Positions 27,243 through 35,960 of a stretch of 64,000 nucleotides of DNA are shown here, one piece after another. Source of the DNA: Cerina sp048266425 (lineage in GTDB: Bacteria; Bacteroidota; Bacteroidia; Flavobacteriales; Flavobacteriaceae); NCBI GenBank assembly GCA_048266425.1, contig JBLWZN010000015.1:1-64000 (forward strand). The letters run 5' to 3'. Positions within the stretch are counted from its first letter, which is position 1. Each line of letters starts with the position of its first letter. The translations under genes were made by a program, and so were the position numbers. A model generated the notes under the pieces. It was not told the DNA's origin and made no database searches. It saw only the letters and a program-made list of their open reading frames with translations.

Positions 27243-28706
27243 CTAATCCACAGTGATATTTGGGACCTTTGGATTTTGCAAATACATATTATCCCTTACC
27301 GGAGTGAACATTTTGGAACTGGTAAACAGATCAACGGGCAACTGGACCCTGAAATCCCTCTTTGCGGCCACGCCGGTAATTTCTTGTAGCGACCGGGCCA
27401 AAAGTGGTTCATTTGGGTCTCCCAAAACCCCAAGGTTTTCCAAATCCTCGGGAAGTTCAATATCGGGTACCAGTCCAGCGGTATAATCCGAAAAACCATC
27501 CGCGTTTTCGTTCCTACCGACCAACGGTTGAATGCCCCAGCTATTATTTTTATTAATATCGTCCACTTTGCTCGGATTGTAGATATAACTGTTGGAGGGA
27601 ATATCTACCATGGTCAGGGAGAATTCGTTCTTACCGGTAGTGATTGTGCCAATCTGCTCCACATCCATATATGGGGCCAGGGAGTTTATAACCAGTTCGC
27701 TGGCCGATGCCGTACTCTTGGTAGTCAATATGTATACTTTTCCTAAACCCAACGTATTAATCGGGGTTCCCTTATTTGTAGTACTGGCAAAATAAGCATT
27801 CAGGTCCTCAGGGTTGAATTGCGCTTCCACTTTGTCGTTCCAACGTTCATGTATGTATATTTTGTTAGTATCCGTGCCGTAGATCATGCTTGACAATAGG
27901 CGGGAACTGTTTACATCGCCCCCCGGATTGTAGCGAAGGTCCAATATTAGATCCGTTACGCCCTGCGATTTGAAATCACCAAAAACTTGGTTCAGCTCCT
28001 CATCATAATTTGGAATAAAACTATTGTAAACGAGGTATCCTATCTTTTTGCCGTTGATTTCAAAGGTCTTCGAGAGAAAAATCGGATCTTCGACCAAACC
28101 TTTCTGTTTGGTAAGGGTTACTTCCTTGCCATTGTCGGTAGCGACCCCGTCGGCAATATCTGCCATATTCAGGGTATAAGTATCGTTATCGCCAAATAAC
28201 AGGTCCAAATAATTATTGACATCCAATTTTTTCCCATCCACTCCCGTAAAAATATCGCCTCTGGCAATTTCTTTGGTGGCGGCATCGGAATTGGGCACGA
28301 TGTATCTTACATAGCCAAACACGAAGTTACTTCCCTGAAAACGCACCAAACCAAATTCCAGTCCATTGCTTTTGTTTATGCCCTGAAAAGATTGGATCAA
28401 TGTTTTATAGTCCTCGCTAAGAAAACTAAATCGGTCACCTGAATACTGTAATTCGTCTTCGAAAAAGGCCTTTGGGTCATCGAATTGCTTAAGGTAATCC
28501 AAATACTCGGTGTTGGAAGTAAAATGATCGTCGGCCAGAACGGGGACATCCTGTTGCCAAAAATACCAGATGTTCATTGCTTTCCACATAAAATTCTGTA
28601 CCGTAATGTTTTCTGGGACGGATGGGTCAATAATGGTGTCTTCATCCTTTTTACATCCACTGATCAATATGGCTAAGACAAGAACTAATCCAATGTATCT
28701 CTTCAT
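27243..28706 (-). CDS. S41-family peptidase lipoprotein
   Basis: A C-terminal processing-type serine protease anchored as a lipoprotein: lipobox LAILISGC with Cys at about residue 18. An N-terminal helical region (FMWKAMNIWYFWQQDVP) typical of Bacteroidota S41 proteins comes first, then a PDZ-like segment (about residues 110-200) and the S41 domain (about 210-400) with DLRYNPGG and the serine motif TKSTASASE. The 487-residue length is usual for the clade. It acts in the periplasm or on the outer membrane; substrates are unknown. ATG start. Confidence 0.9.
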   Translation of the reverse strand: MKRYIGLVLVLAILISGCKKDEDTIIDPSVPENITVQNFMWKAMNIWYFWQQDVPVLADDHFTSNTEYLDYLKQFDDPKAFFEDELQYSGDRFSFLSEDYKTLIQSFQGINKSNGLEFGLVRFQGSNFVFGYVRYIVPNSDAATKEIARGDIFTGVDGKKLDVNNYLDLLFGDNDTYTLNMADIADGVATDNGKEVTLTKQKGLVEDPIFLSKTFEINGKKIGYLVYNSFIPNYDEELNQVFGDFKSQGVTDLILDLRYNPGGDVNSSRLLSSMIYGTDTNKIYIHERWNDKVEAQFNPEDLNAYFASTTNKGTPINTLGLGKVYILTTKSTASASELVINSLAPYMDVEQIGTITTGKNEFSLTMVDIPSNSYIYNPSKVDDINKNNSWGIQPLVGRNENADGFSDYTAGLVPDIELPEDLENLGVLGDPNEPLLARSLQEITGVAAKRDFRVQLPVDLFTSSKMFTPVRDNMYLQNPKVPNITVD

Positions 28707-29159
28707 TGTTTTTATTTAAATTATGAGGGGCACTTAAAGATTTGATAAATTGAGGCAATAAATTATGGATGAAAACATTTCATTCCATTTTGTATTCGAG
28801 CTATATACGTAAACTTTAAGGAATTGGTTTACAAACCGCTAAATTACTTACATCTCAAAGAAAATAAAATTTTTTGTAACAAATTTAGGATTGTTTCGTC
28901 TCCCTTGTAAGAACACAAGATGAGTTCTACAAGGGAATCCGGAAAGGAAATCATGGCGTGGCGATCAAATTTTAAATGAACCAGCGGAATTCTGGTTACC
29001 GCCTGAAATTGAAGAGTGGCGAGCACAAAAAATTAAAAATAGAATATTCTAGATGTTGGTAGGCCAAATAGAAGATCCAGGAACAATTAAGAAGGATGTG
29101 AATAATTGCACCCTCCTGAACAACTGGTATGGCCCAAGCAACAAATGAAAGATTAACTG
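28707..29159. other. Divergent spacer between the S41 gene and the ECF sigma gene
   Basis: About 450 bases. No exact -7 box was found for either gene, which for the sigma operon may mean a dedicated promoter type. A 31-codon frame (29053-29148) and a 60-codon minus frame (28844-29026) show no coding features. No repeats seen. Confidence 0.3.
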
Positions 29160-29669
29160 ATGGAACAATCGGAATTTTTAAACTTGGTGATGCCTTTTAA
29201 GGACAAGCTTTTCCGGCTCGCCAAGCGGTTGTTGGTCTCTACGGAAGAAGCTGAGGATGCGACCCAGGAGATTCTGTTAAAACTTTGGTCGGGAAAGAGC
29301 AAGTTTGAAAGTTATAATAATGTTGAAGCGTTTGCCATGACCATGACCAAAAATTTTTGTTTGGATCGATTAAAATCGAAGCAGGCAAGCAACCTAACCT
29401 TGGTGCACAGCAATTATGTGGACGGGAACGCTTCGTTGCAAAATCAGTCCGAGGTAAACGACAGTCTGGATTGGATCAATAAGATAGTCCAGACTTTGCC
29501 GGAACAGCAAAGAATGGTTCTCCAACTGAGGGACGTGGAAGGATACGAATACGAGGAAATTGAGAAATTACTGGACATGAAAGCAACAGCGGTACGTGTA
29601 GCACTTTCCAGGGCAAGAAAAACGGTAAGGGAAGGATTAATAAAAAAACATGATTATGGAATCGGATAA
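29160..29669 (+). CDS. ECF-type RNA polymerase sigma factor
   Basis: A 169-residue sigma-70 family regulator with only regions 2 and 4. Region 2 (about 8-75) has RLLVSTEEAEDATQEILLKLW and FAMTMTKNFCLDRLKSK; region 4 (about 105-160) has LPEQQRMVLQLRDVEGYEYEEI followed by the DNA-recognition helix MKATAVRVALSRARKTV. It directs polymerase to an alternative promoter set, probably including its own operon. The downstream gene overlaps it by 14-20 bases, and two DUF4252 genes follow on the same strand. Confidence 0.93.
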   Translation: MEQSEFLNLVMPFKDKLFRLAKRLLVSTEEAEDATQEILLKLWSGKSKFESYNNVEAFAMTMTKNFCLDRLKSKQASNLTLVHSNYVDGNASLQNQSEVNDSLDWINKIVQTLPEQQRMVLQLRDVEGYEYEEIEKLLDMKATAVRVALSRARKTVREGLIKKHDYGIG

Positions 29670-30120
29670 AATAGAAATATTATTGGAAAAGTATTTTGAG
29701 GCTACCACCACGGAAGCCGAAGAAAAATATTTGAGGGCTTATTTTTCCGAAGGAAAAGCGGCTCCACACCTAGAGCAATACGCCCCAATGTTTCAATACT
29801 TTTCCAACGCCAAGGAAGAGCAGTTCACCAAGCAGGTTTCATTACCCTCCAAGGATTTGGATACTTCCAAGTACCCATTTGGACGGGACAGGGCCAGAAG
29901 GTATATTTTCAGGTGGGTTTCAGTAGCAGCGGTGGCAGTTCTTATGTTTGGCGCATACTTTGGGAAGTCATACCACGAAAGGAAACAAGCCGAGTATGCC
30001 TACGAAGAAACAAAAAAGGCCTTTGATCTGCTGGCCGAAAACTTTGGTAGGGGTACGGAAAAAATGTCTTACCTAAAGGAATTTGAAGCAACAAAAGAAA
30101 AGATTTACAACAAAAATTAA
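29656..30120 (+). CDS. Putative membrane regulator of the ECF sigma factor
   Basis: A 154-residue protein: an acidic helical N-terminus (KIEILLEKYFEATTTEAEEKYLRAYF), a basic patch (FGRDRARRYIFR) and one transmembrane helix (about residues 93-112, VSVAAVAVLMFGAYFG), then a periplasmic helical tail. This is the topology of an anti-sigma factor, but the zinc-binding HxxxCxxC motif is absent, so the role is inferred from overlap with the sigma gene. ATG at 29650 (ATGATTATG) is an alternative start two codons earlier. Translational coupling is likely. Confidence 0.75.
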   Translation: MESDKIEILLEKYFEATTTEAEEKYLRAYFSEGKAAPHLEQYAPMFQYFSNAKEEQFTKQVSLPSKDLDTSKYPFGRDRARRYIFRWVSVAAVAVLMFGAYFGKSYHERKQAEYAYEETKKAFDLLAENFGRGTEKMSYLKEFEATKEKIYNKN

Positions 30121-30291
30121 AAAAGATCGCTGAGCAGCATTTGGTAAGCGATTTAATAGAAGGGCGAAACGGAAAACTGAAGAATTCCTTCGTAAAAATA
30201 ACCGGGGCGGGTCACCAGTAGAACTGGGTTTGCTCCTGGGATTTAAACAGTAAATTATTAGGATTAAACAATAACAATTAAAAACGAACAG

Positions 30292-30837
30292 ATGAAAAAG
30301 TATATACTAGTAGTAGCGATAGCCGTATTGCCATTGATGGGATTTTCGCAATCCTTATTTGATAAATACGAAGACCAGGACAACGTAAGTTCCGTTGTGG
30401 TAAACCAGAGTATGTTCAATTTGTTGAGCAAGATAGATGTGGATGTAGACGATCCCGACGCCCGTGATTTTATGGCCATAGCCAAGAGCCTTAAGAACCT
30501 CAAGGTGTATACCACTGATGATAAGGCCGTTGCTGCCGATATGCAGGCATCCGTAGACAAATACCTTAAATCGGCATCCTTGGACGAACTTATGAGGATA
30601 AAGGATCCAGATGCCAATGTAAGGTTCTACATAAAACCAGGTAAGGATGATGATCACGTGAGCGAACTGCTCATGTTTGTTACAGGAATTAAGAACGTTG
30701 AGGCAAATGGCAAAAAGTTTGAGACCGTCTTGCTATCCCTGACCGGAGATATAGACTTGAACAAGATTAGCTCCCTGACTAAAAAAATGAACCTTCCCGA
30801 GGAGTTGAACGAAGCCGGAAAGGGCAGTAAGAAGTAA
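30292..30837 (+). CDS. DUF4252 secreted protein, paralogue 1
   Basis: A 181-residue exported protein with a cleavable signal (KYILVVAIAVLPLMGFSQ). The mature domain carries DUF4252 features: VVVNQSMFNLLSKI, a LKNLKVYTTDD strand and the conserved pair LLMFVTGIKN and LLSLTGDIDLNKIS. Function of DUF4252 is unknown; the proteins are commonly encoded beside ECF sigma factors in Flavobacteriia. It lies 171 bases after the sigma regulator and is followed by a long inverted repeat before a second paralogue. Confidence 0.88.
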   Translation: MKKYILVVAIAVLPLMGFSQSLFDKYEDQDNVSSVVVNQSMFNLLSKIDVDVDDPDARDFMAIAKSLKNLKVYTTDDKAVAADMQASVDKYLKSASLDELMRIKDPDANVRFYIKPGKDDDHVSELLMFVTGIKNVEANGKKFETVLLSLTGDIDLNKISSLTKKMNLPEELNEAGKGSKK

Positions 30838-30846
30838 AATGAAGTA

Positions 30847-30926
30847 TGCAGTGTTCGGTTTGGAGTAATTAGGTAGCGGTTTTATGATTAAAATCTTGCC
30901 TTGCCCTCGACAAACCGAATACTGCA
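30847..30926. repeat. Long inverted repeat between the two DUF4252 genes
   Basis: Arms at 30847-30862 (TGCAGTGTTCGGTTTG) and 30911-30926 (CAAACCGAATACTGCA) pair at 15 of 16 positions across a 48-base loop. The arms sit 9 bases after the first gene's stop and 25 bases before the second gene's start. There is no T-run, so it is more likely an mRNA processing or stability structure, or a protein-binding site, than a terminator. Confidence 0.75.
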
Positions 30927-30951
30927 CTATCGATAACTAAAAACAAAGACC

Positions 30952-31491
30952 ATGAAAAAACTAAAAGTGTACTATGTTGCAATCGCACTATTGATACTGT
31001 CCGCCTGCTCCTCGACCCAGAGTCTTCAGGAATACTACGTGGATAATTCCGACAATCCGAATTTTATTTCGTTGGACCTGCCTGCGAGTTTACTGAATCT
31101 CGATAAGGTAGAACTGACACCTGAGCAACGCGAAGCGGTACAATCCCTAAAAAAGCTAAATATACTCGCTTTTAAAAAAACTGAGACCAACGGTGTCGAT
31201 TTTGAAGCCGAAAAGGCCAAGGTCAATGCTATTTTAAAGAATGATAAATTTGTACAATTGATGAAACTCAATTCGAGCTTTGGCAAGGGAGTCGTTAAAT
31301 ATCTAGGAGACGAGAACGCAATAGACGAAGTGGTCATTTATGGAAGCAATGATGGGAAGGGCTTTGCCTTGATCCGGATTCTTGGGGATAATATGAACCC
31401 TGCGCATCTTGTCGAATTGGTCCAAGCTTTACAAAAATCAAGTTATAAAGGCGAAGGATTGGAGCATTTGGGAGATCTTTTAAAGAATTGA
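30952..31491 (+). CDS. DUF4252 lipoprotein, paralogue 2
   Basis: A 179-residue lipoprotein with signal VAIALLILSAC (Cys at about residue 19). The mature part follows the DUF4252 pattern: FISLDLPASLLNLDKVELTPEQ, LKKLNILAFKK, then IYGSNDGKGFALIRILGDNMNPAHLVEL. It pairs with the soluble paralogue upstream, giving one free and one membrane-attached copy in the same ECF operon. A strong terminator lies 33 bases after the stop, which marks the operon end. Function unknown. Confidence 0.88.
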   Translation: MKKLKVYYVAIALLILSACSSTQSLQEYYVDNSDNPNFISLDLPASLLNLDKVELTPEQREAVQSLKKLNILAFKKTETNGVDFEAEKAKVNAILKNDKFVQLMKLNSSFGKGVVKYLGDENAIDEVVIYGSNDGKGFALIRILGDNMNPAHLVELVQALQKSSYKGEGLEHLGDLLKN

Positions 31492-31524
31492 ACCAATCGC
31501 CTGTGAGGGATCCGAATGGATATC

Positions 31525-31562
31525 AAACCCGTGTTTTGAAAAATCAAAACACGGGTTTTTTT
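31525..31562 (+). terminator. Rho-independent terminator of the ECF-DUF4252 operon
   Basis: A perfect 14-base stem (AAACCCGTGTTTTG / CAAAACACGGGTTT) with loop AAAAAT, followed by further T residues. Confidence 0.93.
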
Positions 31563-31660
31563 GTTAAAACCCCTGCAATATTTAGATTTTTGGCGGACTA
31601 TTGTTGGTTTTTTTTCTCAAAAACTTATATTAGCTCAACTAAAATATCATTACTACACCT

Positions 31661-32479
31661 ATGGACAATGCGGAAATCTGGATAAATAAAGGTATAGATT
31701 GGATTGTGGATTATGGTCCCAAGATAATCGGGGCAATTTTAATCTTTATTTTAGGCTCTTGGGTCATTAATAAACTGATCGCGGGCATAAGGTCCGTTAT
31801 GAACAATGGCAACTATGATCTATCGTTACAAAATTTTTTATTGAGCTTGGCGTCATGGACGCTAAAAATTTTTCTAATCCTGGTGGTCATTTCCCAACTG
31901 GGAGTCAACGTAACGACCTTTGCCGCTGTCATAGCTGCTGCCGGTTTGGCGGTGGGATTGGCACTCCAGGGATCATTGTCCAATTTTGCAGGTGGGGTAC
32001 TTATTATGATTTTTAAACCTTATAGAATTGGAGATCTTATCGAGGCCCAAGGTATTTTGGGCACTGTAAAGGAAATCGAGATTTTTACAACTAAATTGAT
32101 CACGCCACAAAACAAACTTGCAATTGTTCCCAATGGCGCCATGGCCAACGGAAATATTATTAACTATACCGCAGAAGGCAAGATGCGGGTCGATATTACT
32201 ATAGGAGTGGGATACGATGAGGATATAAAAAAGACAAAAGAGGTCTTAATGGGGGTGCTGACAGATAACCCACAAGTTATGAAAGATCCTTCGCCTTCGG
32301 TAAACGTTTCGGAATTGGCGGACAGCTCCGTAAATTTCGCCGTACGTCCATATTGTAGGCCCGAAGATTATTGGACCGTTTATTTTGCCACGATGGAAAA
32401 CTGTAAACTGGCCCTAGACGAAGCAGGAATCGAAATTCCGTACCCACATTCCGTGGAAATCCACAAAGGGGATGGGTAG
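31661..32479 (+). CDS. Small-conductance mechanosensitive channel (MscS family), compact form
   Basis: A 272-residue MscS-type channel, close in size to E. coli MscS. Three helices are at about residues 18-40, 58-80 and 85-115; the pore helix is AAVIAAAGLAVGLALQGSL with the usual small-residue packing. The beta domain includes FKPYRIGDLIEAQGILGTVKEI and the NGAMANGNIINY strand; the cytoplasmic domain ends in IPYPHSVEIHKGDG. It is a paralogue of the channel at 24920 but not adjacent to it. It is flanked by terminators on both sides, so it is monocistronic. Confidence 0.94.
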   Translation: MDNAEIWINKGIDWIVDYGPKIIGAILIFILGSWVINKLIAGIRSVMNNGNYDLSLQNFLLSLASWTLKIFLILVVISQLGVNVTTFAAVIAAAGLAVGLALQGSLSNFAGGVLIMIFKPYRIGDLIEAQGILGTVKEIEIFTTKLITPQNKLAIVPNGAMANGNIINYTAEGKMRVDITIGVGYDEDIKKTKEVLMGVLTDNPQVMKDPSPSVNVSELADSSVNFAVRPYCRPEDYWTVYFATMENCKLALDEAGIEIPYPHSVEIHKGDG

Positions 32480-32505
32480 GGGTAGAAGTAACTTCTTGTA
32501 AAAGT

Positions 32506-32545
32506 AAAGGCCCTTCAGGTCTTAAAACCCTGAAAGGCCTTTCTT
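32506..32545. terminator. Bidirectional terminator between mscS and leuB
   Basis: An imperfect stem (AAAGGCCCTTCAGG with CCTGAAAGGCCTTT) with a short loop lies between convergent genes; it is T-rich on the right and, on the opposite strand, on the left. It can end both mscS and the leu operon. Confidence 0.85.
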
Positions 32546-32563
32546 AACTTGTTAAGGTTTAGG

Positions 32564-33619
32564 TTAAATATTTTTTGCCAACCAATCCCCAACTTCACTT
32601 GTTTTGTAAGACTTTCCGCCTTCAGCCAGATCCTCGGTAACAATACCAAGTTCCAACGACTTGTTCACGATATCACGGATAGCCTGGGCCTCTTCCTTCA
32701 GCTCGAAACCGTCGAACATCATAGCGGCAGACAATACGGTGGCCAAAGGGTTTGCGATGTCCTTTCCTGCGGCCTGGGGATATGAACCGTGGATGGGTTC
32801 GTACAATTTGGTCTTTGTGCCCAAGGAAGCTGAGGGCATCAACCCCATGGAGCCCGAGATTACGGAAGCTTCATCGGTCAATATATCCCCAAAAAGGTTT
32901 TCAGTGATCATTACATCATAGGAATTTGGCCATTGCACCAAACGCATAGCGACTGCATCCACGAATTCATAGGTAACCTCCACTTCGGGATAGTCCTTTT
33001 CCATGGCCTGTACCGTTTCTCTCCACAATCGTGAAGTCTCCAGAACGTTGGCCTTGTCTACGCAACACAATTTTTTGGAACGGGCCATGGCCAATTCAAA
33101 ACCCTTTTTGGCCAAGCGCTGAACCTCTTCCCTCGTATATGTGCACGTATCATAGGCGGTGTTGCCGTTGTCTTCCCTACCTCGTTTTCCAAAATAAATG
33201 CCTCCCGTTAGTTCCCTTAGAATAATAAGGTCCGTACCTTCAATTCGCTCCCTTTTTAGGGGGGATTTATCGATTAGGGATGGAAAAGTAAAGGTTGGGC
33301 GCACATTGGCGAACAGACCCAATTTTTGCCTCATTTTCAGCAATCCTTGCTCTGGCCTCACTTTGGCAGAGGGGTCATTGTCAAAACGGGGATGGCCAAT
33401 GGCACCGAACAATACGGCATCGGCGTTGACACAAATTTCATGGGTCCCGTCGGGATACGGTTCCCCAACAGCATCAATGGCAGCGGCCCCGGTCAATGCA
33501 GGGGTCCAATTAATATTGTGATCGTATTTTACAGCTATGGCATCACATACCTTTACTGCCTGGTCTATTACTTCCGGGCCTATTCCATCTCCGGCCAAGA
33601 GAGCGATGTTTAATTTCAT
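32564..33619 (-). CDS. leuB: 3-isopropylmalate dehydrogenase LeuB
   Basis: Oxidises and decarboxylates 3-isopropylmalate with NAD+ to give 2-oxoisocaproate, the third step of leucine synthesis. The 351-residue protein shows ALLAGDGIGPEV, the substrate arginines in RPEQGLLKMRQ and LRELTGGIYFG, and the signature NLFGDILTDEASVISGSMGLMPSASLG, with the metal-binding aspartates in TDEAS and in the VDAVAMRLV region. It is the last gene of leuCDAB. ATG start; the 132-base spacer to leuA contains a heptamer-phased tract. Confidence 0.97.
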   Translation of the reverse strand: MKLNIALLAGDGIGPEVIDQAVKVCDAIAVKYDHNINWTPALTGAAAIDAVGEPYPDGTHEICVNADAVLFGAIGHPRFDNDPSAKVRPEQGLLKMRQKLGLFANVRPTFTFPSLIDKSPLKRERIEGTDLIILRELTGGIYFGKRGREDNGNTAYDTCTYTREEVQRLAKKGFELAMARSKKLCCVDKANVLETSRLWRETVQAMEKDYPEVEVTYEFVDAVAMRLVQWPNSYDVMITENLFGDILTDEASVISGSMGLMPSASLGTKTKLYEPIHGSYPQAAGKDIANPLATVLSAAMMFDGFELKEEAQAIRDIVNKSLELGIVTEDLAEGGKSYKTSEVGDWLAKNI

Positions 33620-33709
33620 TTATTTTTTTGTTTTTCGCATCGCGCTTTTCGCAATGTGCATTAATATTGGTTTTTATTTTTTGTGAATAATTTAATAACA
33701 ATTTTTGCA

Positions 33710-33751
33710 GATTAGCGTATGGCGATCAGCGTAAAGCGATTTGCCTATAAC
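33710..33751. repeat. Heptamer-phased tract (GnnnnGC) abutting the leuA stop
   Basis: Five consecutive words with G at position 1 and GC at 6-7: GATTAGC (33710), GTATGGC, GATCAGC (33724), GTAAAGC and GATTTGC (33738), plus one degenerate word. The tract ends at the base next to the leuA stop codon (33752-33754). Confidence 0.65.
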
Positions 33752-35269
33752 CTAGATTATATTCAACATTTTCTCGGTTGCTTTGATGGCCGATACCGTT
33801 TGGTCCGAATCCAGGCCACGGGTAATGAATTCCCTACCGTTGTTTTCCCAGGTGATAATGGTTTCGCAAAGCGCATCGGAATTACTTCCCGGGGGAATCC
33901 GAACGGCATAATCGGTAAGCATTGGGAGATTTATTTTCTTGGATCTATATATCTTGCGGAGGGCATTCATAAAGGCGTCGTACTGTCCGTCCCCTTGGGC
34001 GTGCTCCTCAAAGGTTTCCCCATCTATTTGCATGGACAGGGTAGTTGAGGGCTTCAAGCCTTTGGAGTGGGTAAGGACATAGGACTTTACAATGGCCTTT
34101 TGCTGGTAGGACCCACTGTCCAATACATCCGAGATGATATACGGCAAATCCTCTTTGGTAACCTTTTCCTTTTTGTCGCCCAGTTCAATAATGCGCTGGG
34201 TGACCTTTTTGAGGTCATCGTCGTTGAGGATTAATCCCAACTCCTGGAGATTTTTTTGAATATTGGCTTTGCCCGATGTTTTTCCCAATGCATATTTCCG
34301 CTTTCGTCCAAACCGCTCGGGTAAAAGGTTGTTAAAATATAAATTGTTTTTACTATCCCCATCCGCATGTATTCCAGCGGTTTGGGTAAAGACATTATCG
34401 CCAACAATAGGTTTGTTGGCCGGAATTCCAAATCCGGTAAAAGCGGATACCAACTTACTTACCTTAAAGAGGGAAGATTCGTTCACGGATATTTCTATAT
34501 GTGGCAGAAAATCGTTTATCACCGCCACTACACTGGCCATGGGAGCATTCCCGGCTCGTTCCCCCATTCCGTTAACGGTGAGATGCAACCCGTGACAACC
34601 CGCTTTTAAGGCCTCCATGGTGTTTGCGACTCCTAGATCATAATCATTATGTCCGTGAAAATCAAAATGGATTTCCGGGTATTTTTGAACGATCTGAGAG
34701 ATAAAATCTGCTGTTTCAGAAGGGGTAAGAATACCCAAAGTGTCCGGGAGCATGATGCGCTGAACCGGCTGAGCGGTCAAAAAATCCAAATATTGGAAAA
34801 CATATTCGGGAGAATTTCTCATACCGTTGCTCCAGTCCTCGAGATAGACATTGGTCTTGATCCCTTTTTCATTTGCCATGGAAATCGTTGCTGCGATTTC
34901 CTTAAAATGCTGTTCCGGTGTTTTTTTTAGTTGAAAGGTAAGATGGTTAAGAGACCCCTTGGTCAACAAATTTTGAACCTTGGCCCCCGCTTTCTCCATC
35001 CATTTTAAAGACACCCCGCCGTCGACAAAGGTGAGAACTTCGACCCTATCGATGTATTTTCTGGATGTTGCCCATTCCGTTATTTGCTGTACGGAATGCA
35101 ATTCCCCATCCGAGACCCGCGCAGAGGCAACCTCTATCCGGTCTACTTTAAGCTCCTCCAAAAGGAGTTTGGCCAAGGTAAGTTTTTCTGAAACCGAAAA
35201 GGATACCCCTGAGGTCTGTTCCCCATCCCTAAGGGTAGTGTCCATGATTTCAATTTTATTTTTTGTCAT
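33752..35269 (-). CDS. leuA: 2-isopropylmalate synthase-type enzyme (LeuA/CimA clade)
   Basis: Condenses acetyl-CoA with a 2-oxo acid: 2-oxoisovalerate if it is LeuA, pyruvate if citramalate synthase. The 505-residue protein has the DRE-TIM motif MDTTLRDGEQT, metal-binding HGHNDYDLGVANT, the signature VNGMGERAGN, and a C-terminal LeuA dimer/regulatory domain (about residues 370-500) that would bind the feedback inhibitor. Its place between leuD and leuB supports LeuA. The active-site residues separating the two substrates cannot be settled by eye, and the domain layout is shared by both clades. Confidence 0.88.
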   Translation of the reverse strand: MTKNKIEIMDTTLRDGEQTSGVSFSVSEKLTLAKLLLEELKVDRIEVASARVSDGELHSVQQITEWATSRKYIDRVEVLTFVDGGVSLKWMEKAGAKVQNLLTKGSLNHLTFQLKKTPEQHFKEIAATISMANEKGIKTNVYLEDWSNGMRNSPEYVFQYLDFLTAQPVQRIMLPDTLGILTPSETADFISQIVQKYPEIHFDFHGHNDYDLGVANTMEALKAGCHGLHLTVNGMGERAGNAPMASVVAVINDFLPHIEISVNESSLFKVSKLVSAFTGFGIPANKPIVGDNVFTQTAGIHADGDSKNNLYFNNLLPERFGRKRKYALGKTSGKANIQKNLQELGLILNDDDLKKVTQRIIELGDKKEKVTKEDLPYIISDVLDSGSYQQKAIVKSYVLTHSKGLKPSTTLSMQIDGETFEEHAQGDGQYDAFMNALRKIYRSKKINLPMLTDYAVRIPPGSNSDALCETIITWENNGREFITRGLDSDQTVSAIKATEKMLNII

Positions 35270-35271
35270 AT

Positions 35272-35327
35272 TGAATTATAGCGATTTAGCGCTTAAAATT
35301 AGGATATTGGGGTTGGACCCTAATTCG
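35272..35327. repeat. Possible heptamer-phased tract (Tnnnnnn) in the leuA-leuD spacer
   Basis: Eight consecutive 7-base words all begin with T (TAGCGAT at 35279, TTAGCGC at 35286, TAGGATA at 35300), starting 3 bases upstream of the leuA ATG. The anchor is a single base, so this is weaker than the other tracts. Confidence 0.35.
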
Positions 35328-35358
35328 CCTTACGTATACTGCAAGCTTCAAGTTTGAA

Positions 35359-35955
35359 TTATAGAGGGGTATTTTTGGCAAATTTTTCAATATCCGACTT
35401 TATGTTCAACAGGTAGTCAATATCGTCATAGCCATTGAGCATATTGCCTTTTTTGTAGTCATTGATTTCAAAAGTTTCCTTTTCACCTGAAGCGAGTAAA
35501 GTAATCGTCTGATCGGAAAGGTTAATTTCCAGTTCAGTTTTAGGATCGGCTTCAATGGCACTGAATATTTTCTCCAAAAACCCGGGCGACACTTGCACTG
35601 GAAGTACTCCGACGTTCAGGCAGTTGTTCCGGAAAATATCGGCAAAGAAACTGGAGACAACACATCTAAATCCGTAATCGTAGACCGCCCAGGCGGCATG
35701 CTCACGGGAAGACCCCGAACCAAAGTTCTTGCCTCCTACCAAAATTTTGCCCCCGTACTTGGAATTGTTCAAAGGAAAGTCGGTTTTCGGTGATCCGTCG
35801 TTGTTGTAACGCCAATCCCGGAAAAGGTTATCCCCAAATCCTTTGCGCTCGGTAGCTTTAAGGAATCGTGCGGGTATAATCTGATCGGTGTCTACATTTT
35901 CTATAGGCAGCGGTACCGCTGTGCTTGTCAATATATTGAATTTATCGTAGGCCAT
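35359..35955 (-). CDS. leuD: 3-isopropylmalate dehydratase small subunit LeuD
   Basis: Swivel-domain subunit of isopropylmalate isomerase, which converts 2- to 3-isopropylmalate together with LeuC. The 198-residue protein has PLPIENVDTDQIIPARFLK near the N-terminus and the family signature GGKNFGSGSSREHAAWA with the substrate-binding Ser/Arg, then FRNNCLNVGVLPV. Length and order match bacterial LeuD. It lies 109 bases downstream of leuC across a spacer made largely of heptamer words. ATG start. Confidence 0.97.
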   Translation of the reverse strand: MAYDKFNILTSTAVPLPIENVDTDQIIPARFLKATERKGFGDNLFRDWRYNNDGSPKTDFPLNNSKYGGKILVGGKNFGSGSSREHAAWAVYDYGFRCVVSSFFADIFRNNCLNVGVLPVQVSPGFLEKIFSAIEADPKTELEINLSDQTITLLASGEKETFEINDYKKGNMLNGYDDIDYLLNIKSDIEKFAKNTPL

Positions 35956-35960
35956 TTCTA

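Noticed and set aside
28844..29026. 60-codon minus-strand frame upstream of the S41 gene
   Set aside because: No recognisable features and located in the divergent promoter region.
29053..29148. 31-codon frame just before the ECF sigma gene
   Set aside because: No signal peptide, span or promoter; the length is expected by chance.
30125..30226. Small hairpins (ATCGCT/AGCGAT and CCAGT/ACTGG) before the first DUF4252 gene
   Set aside because: Stems of 5-6 bases without T-runs; not distinguishable from chance.
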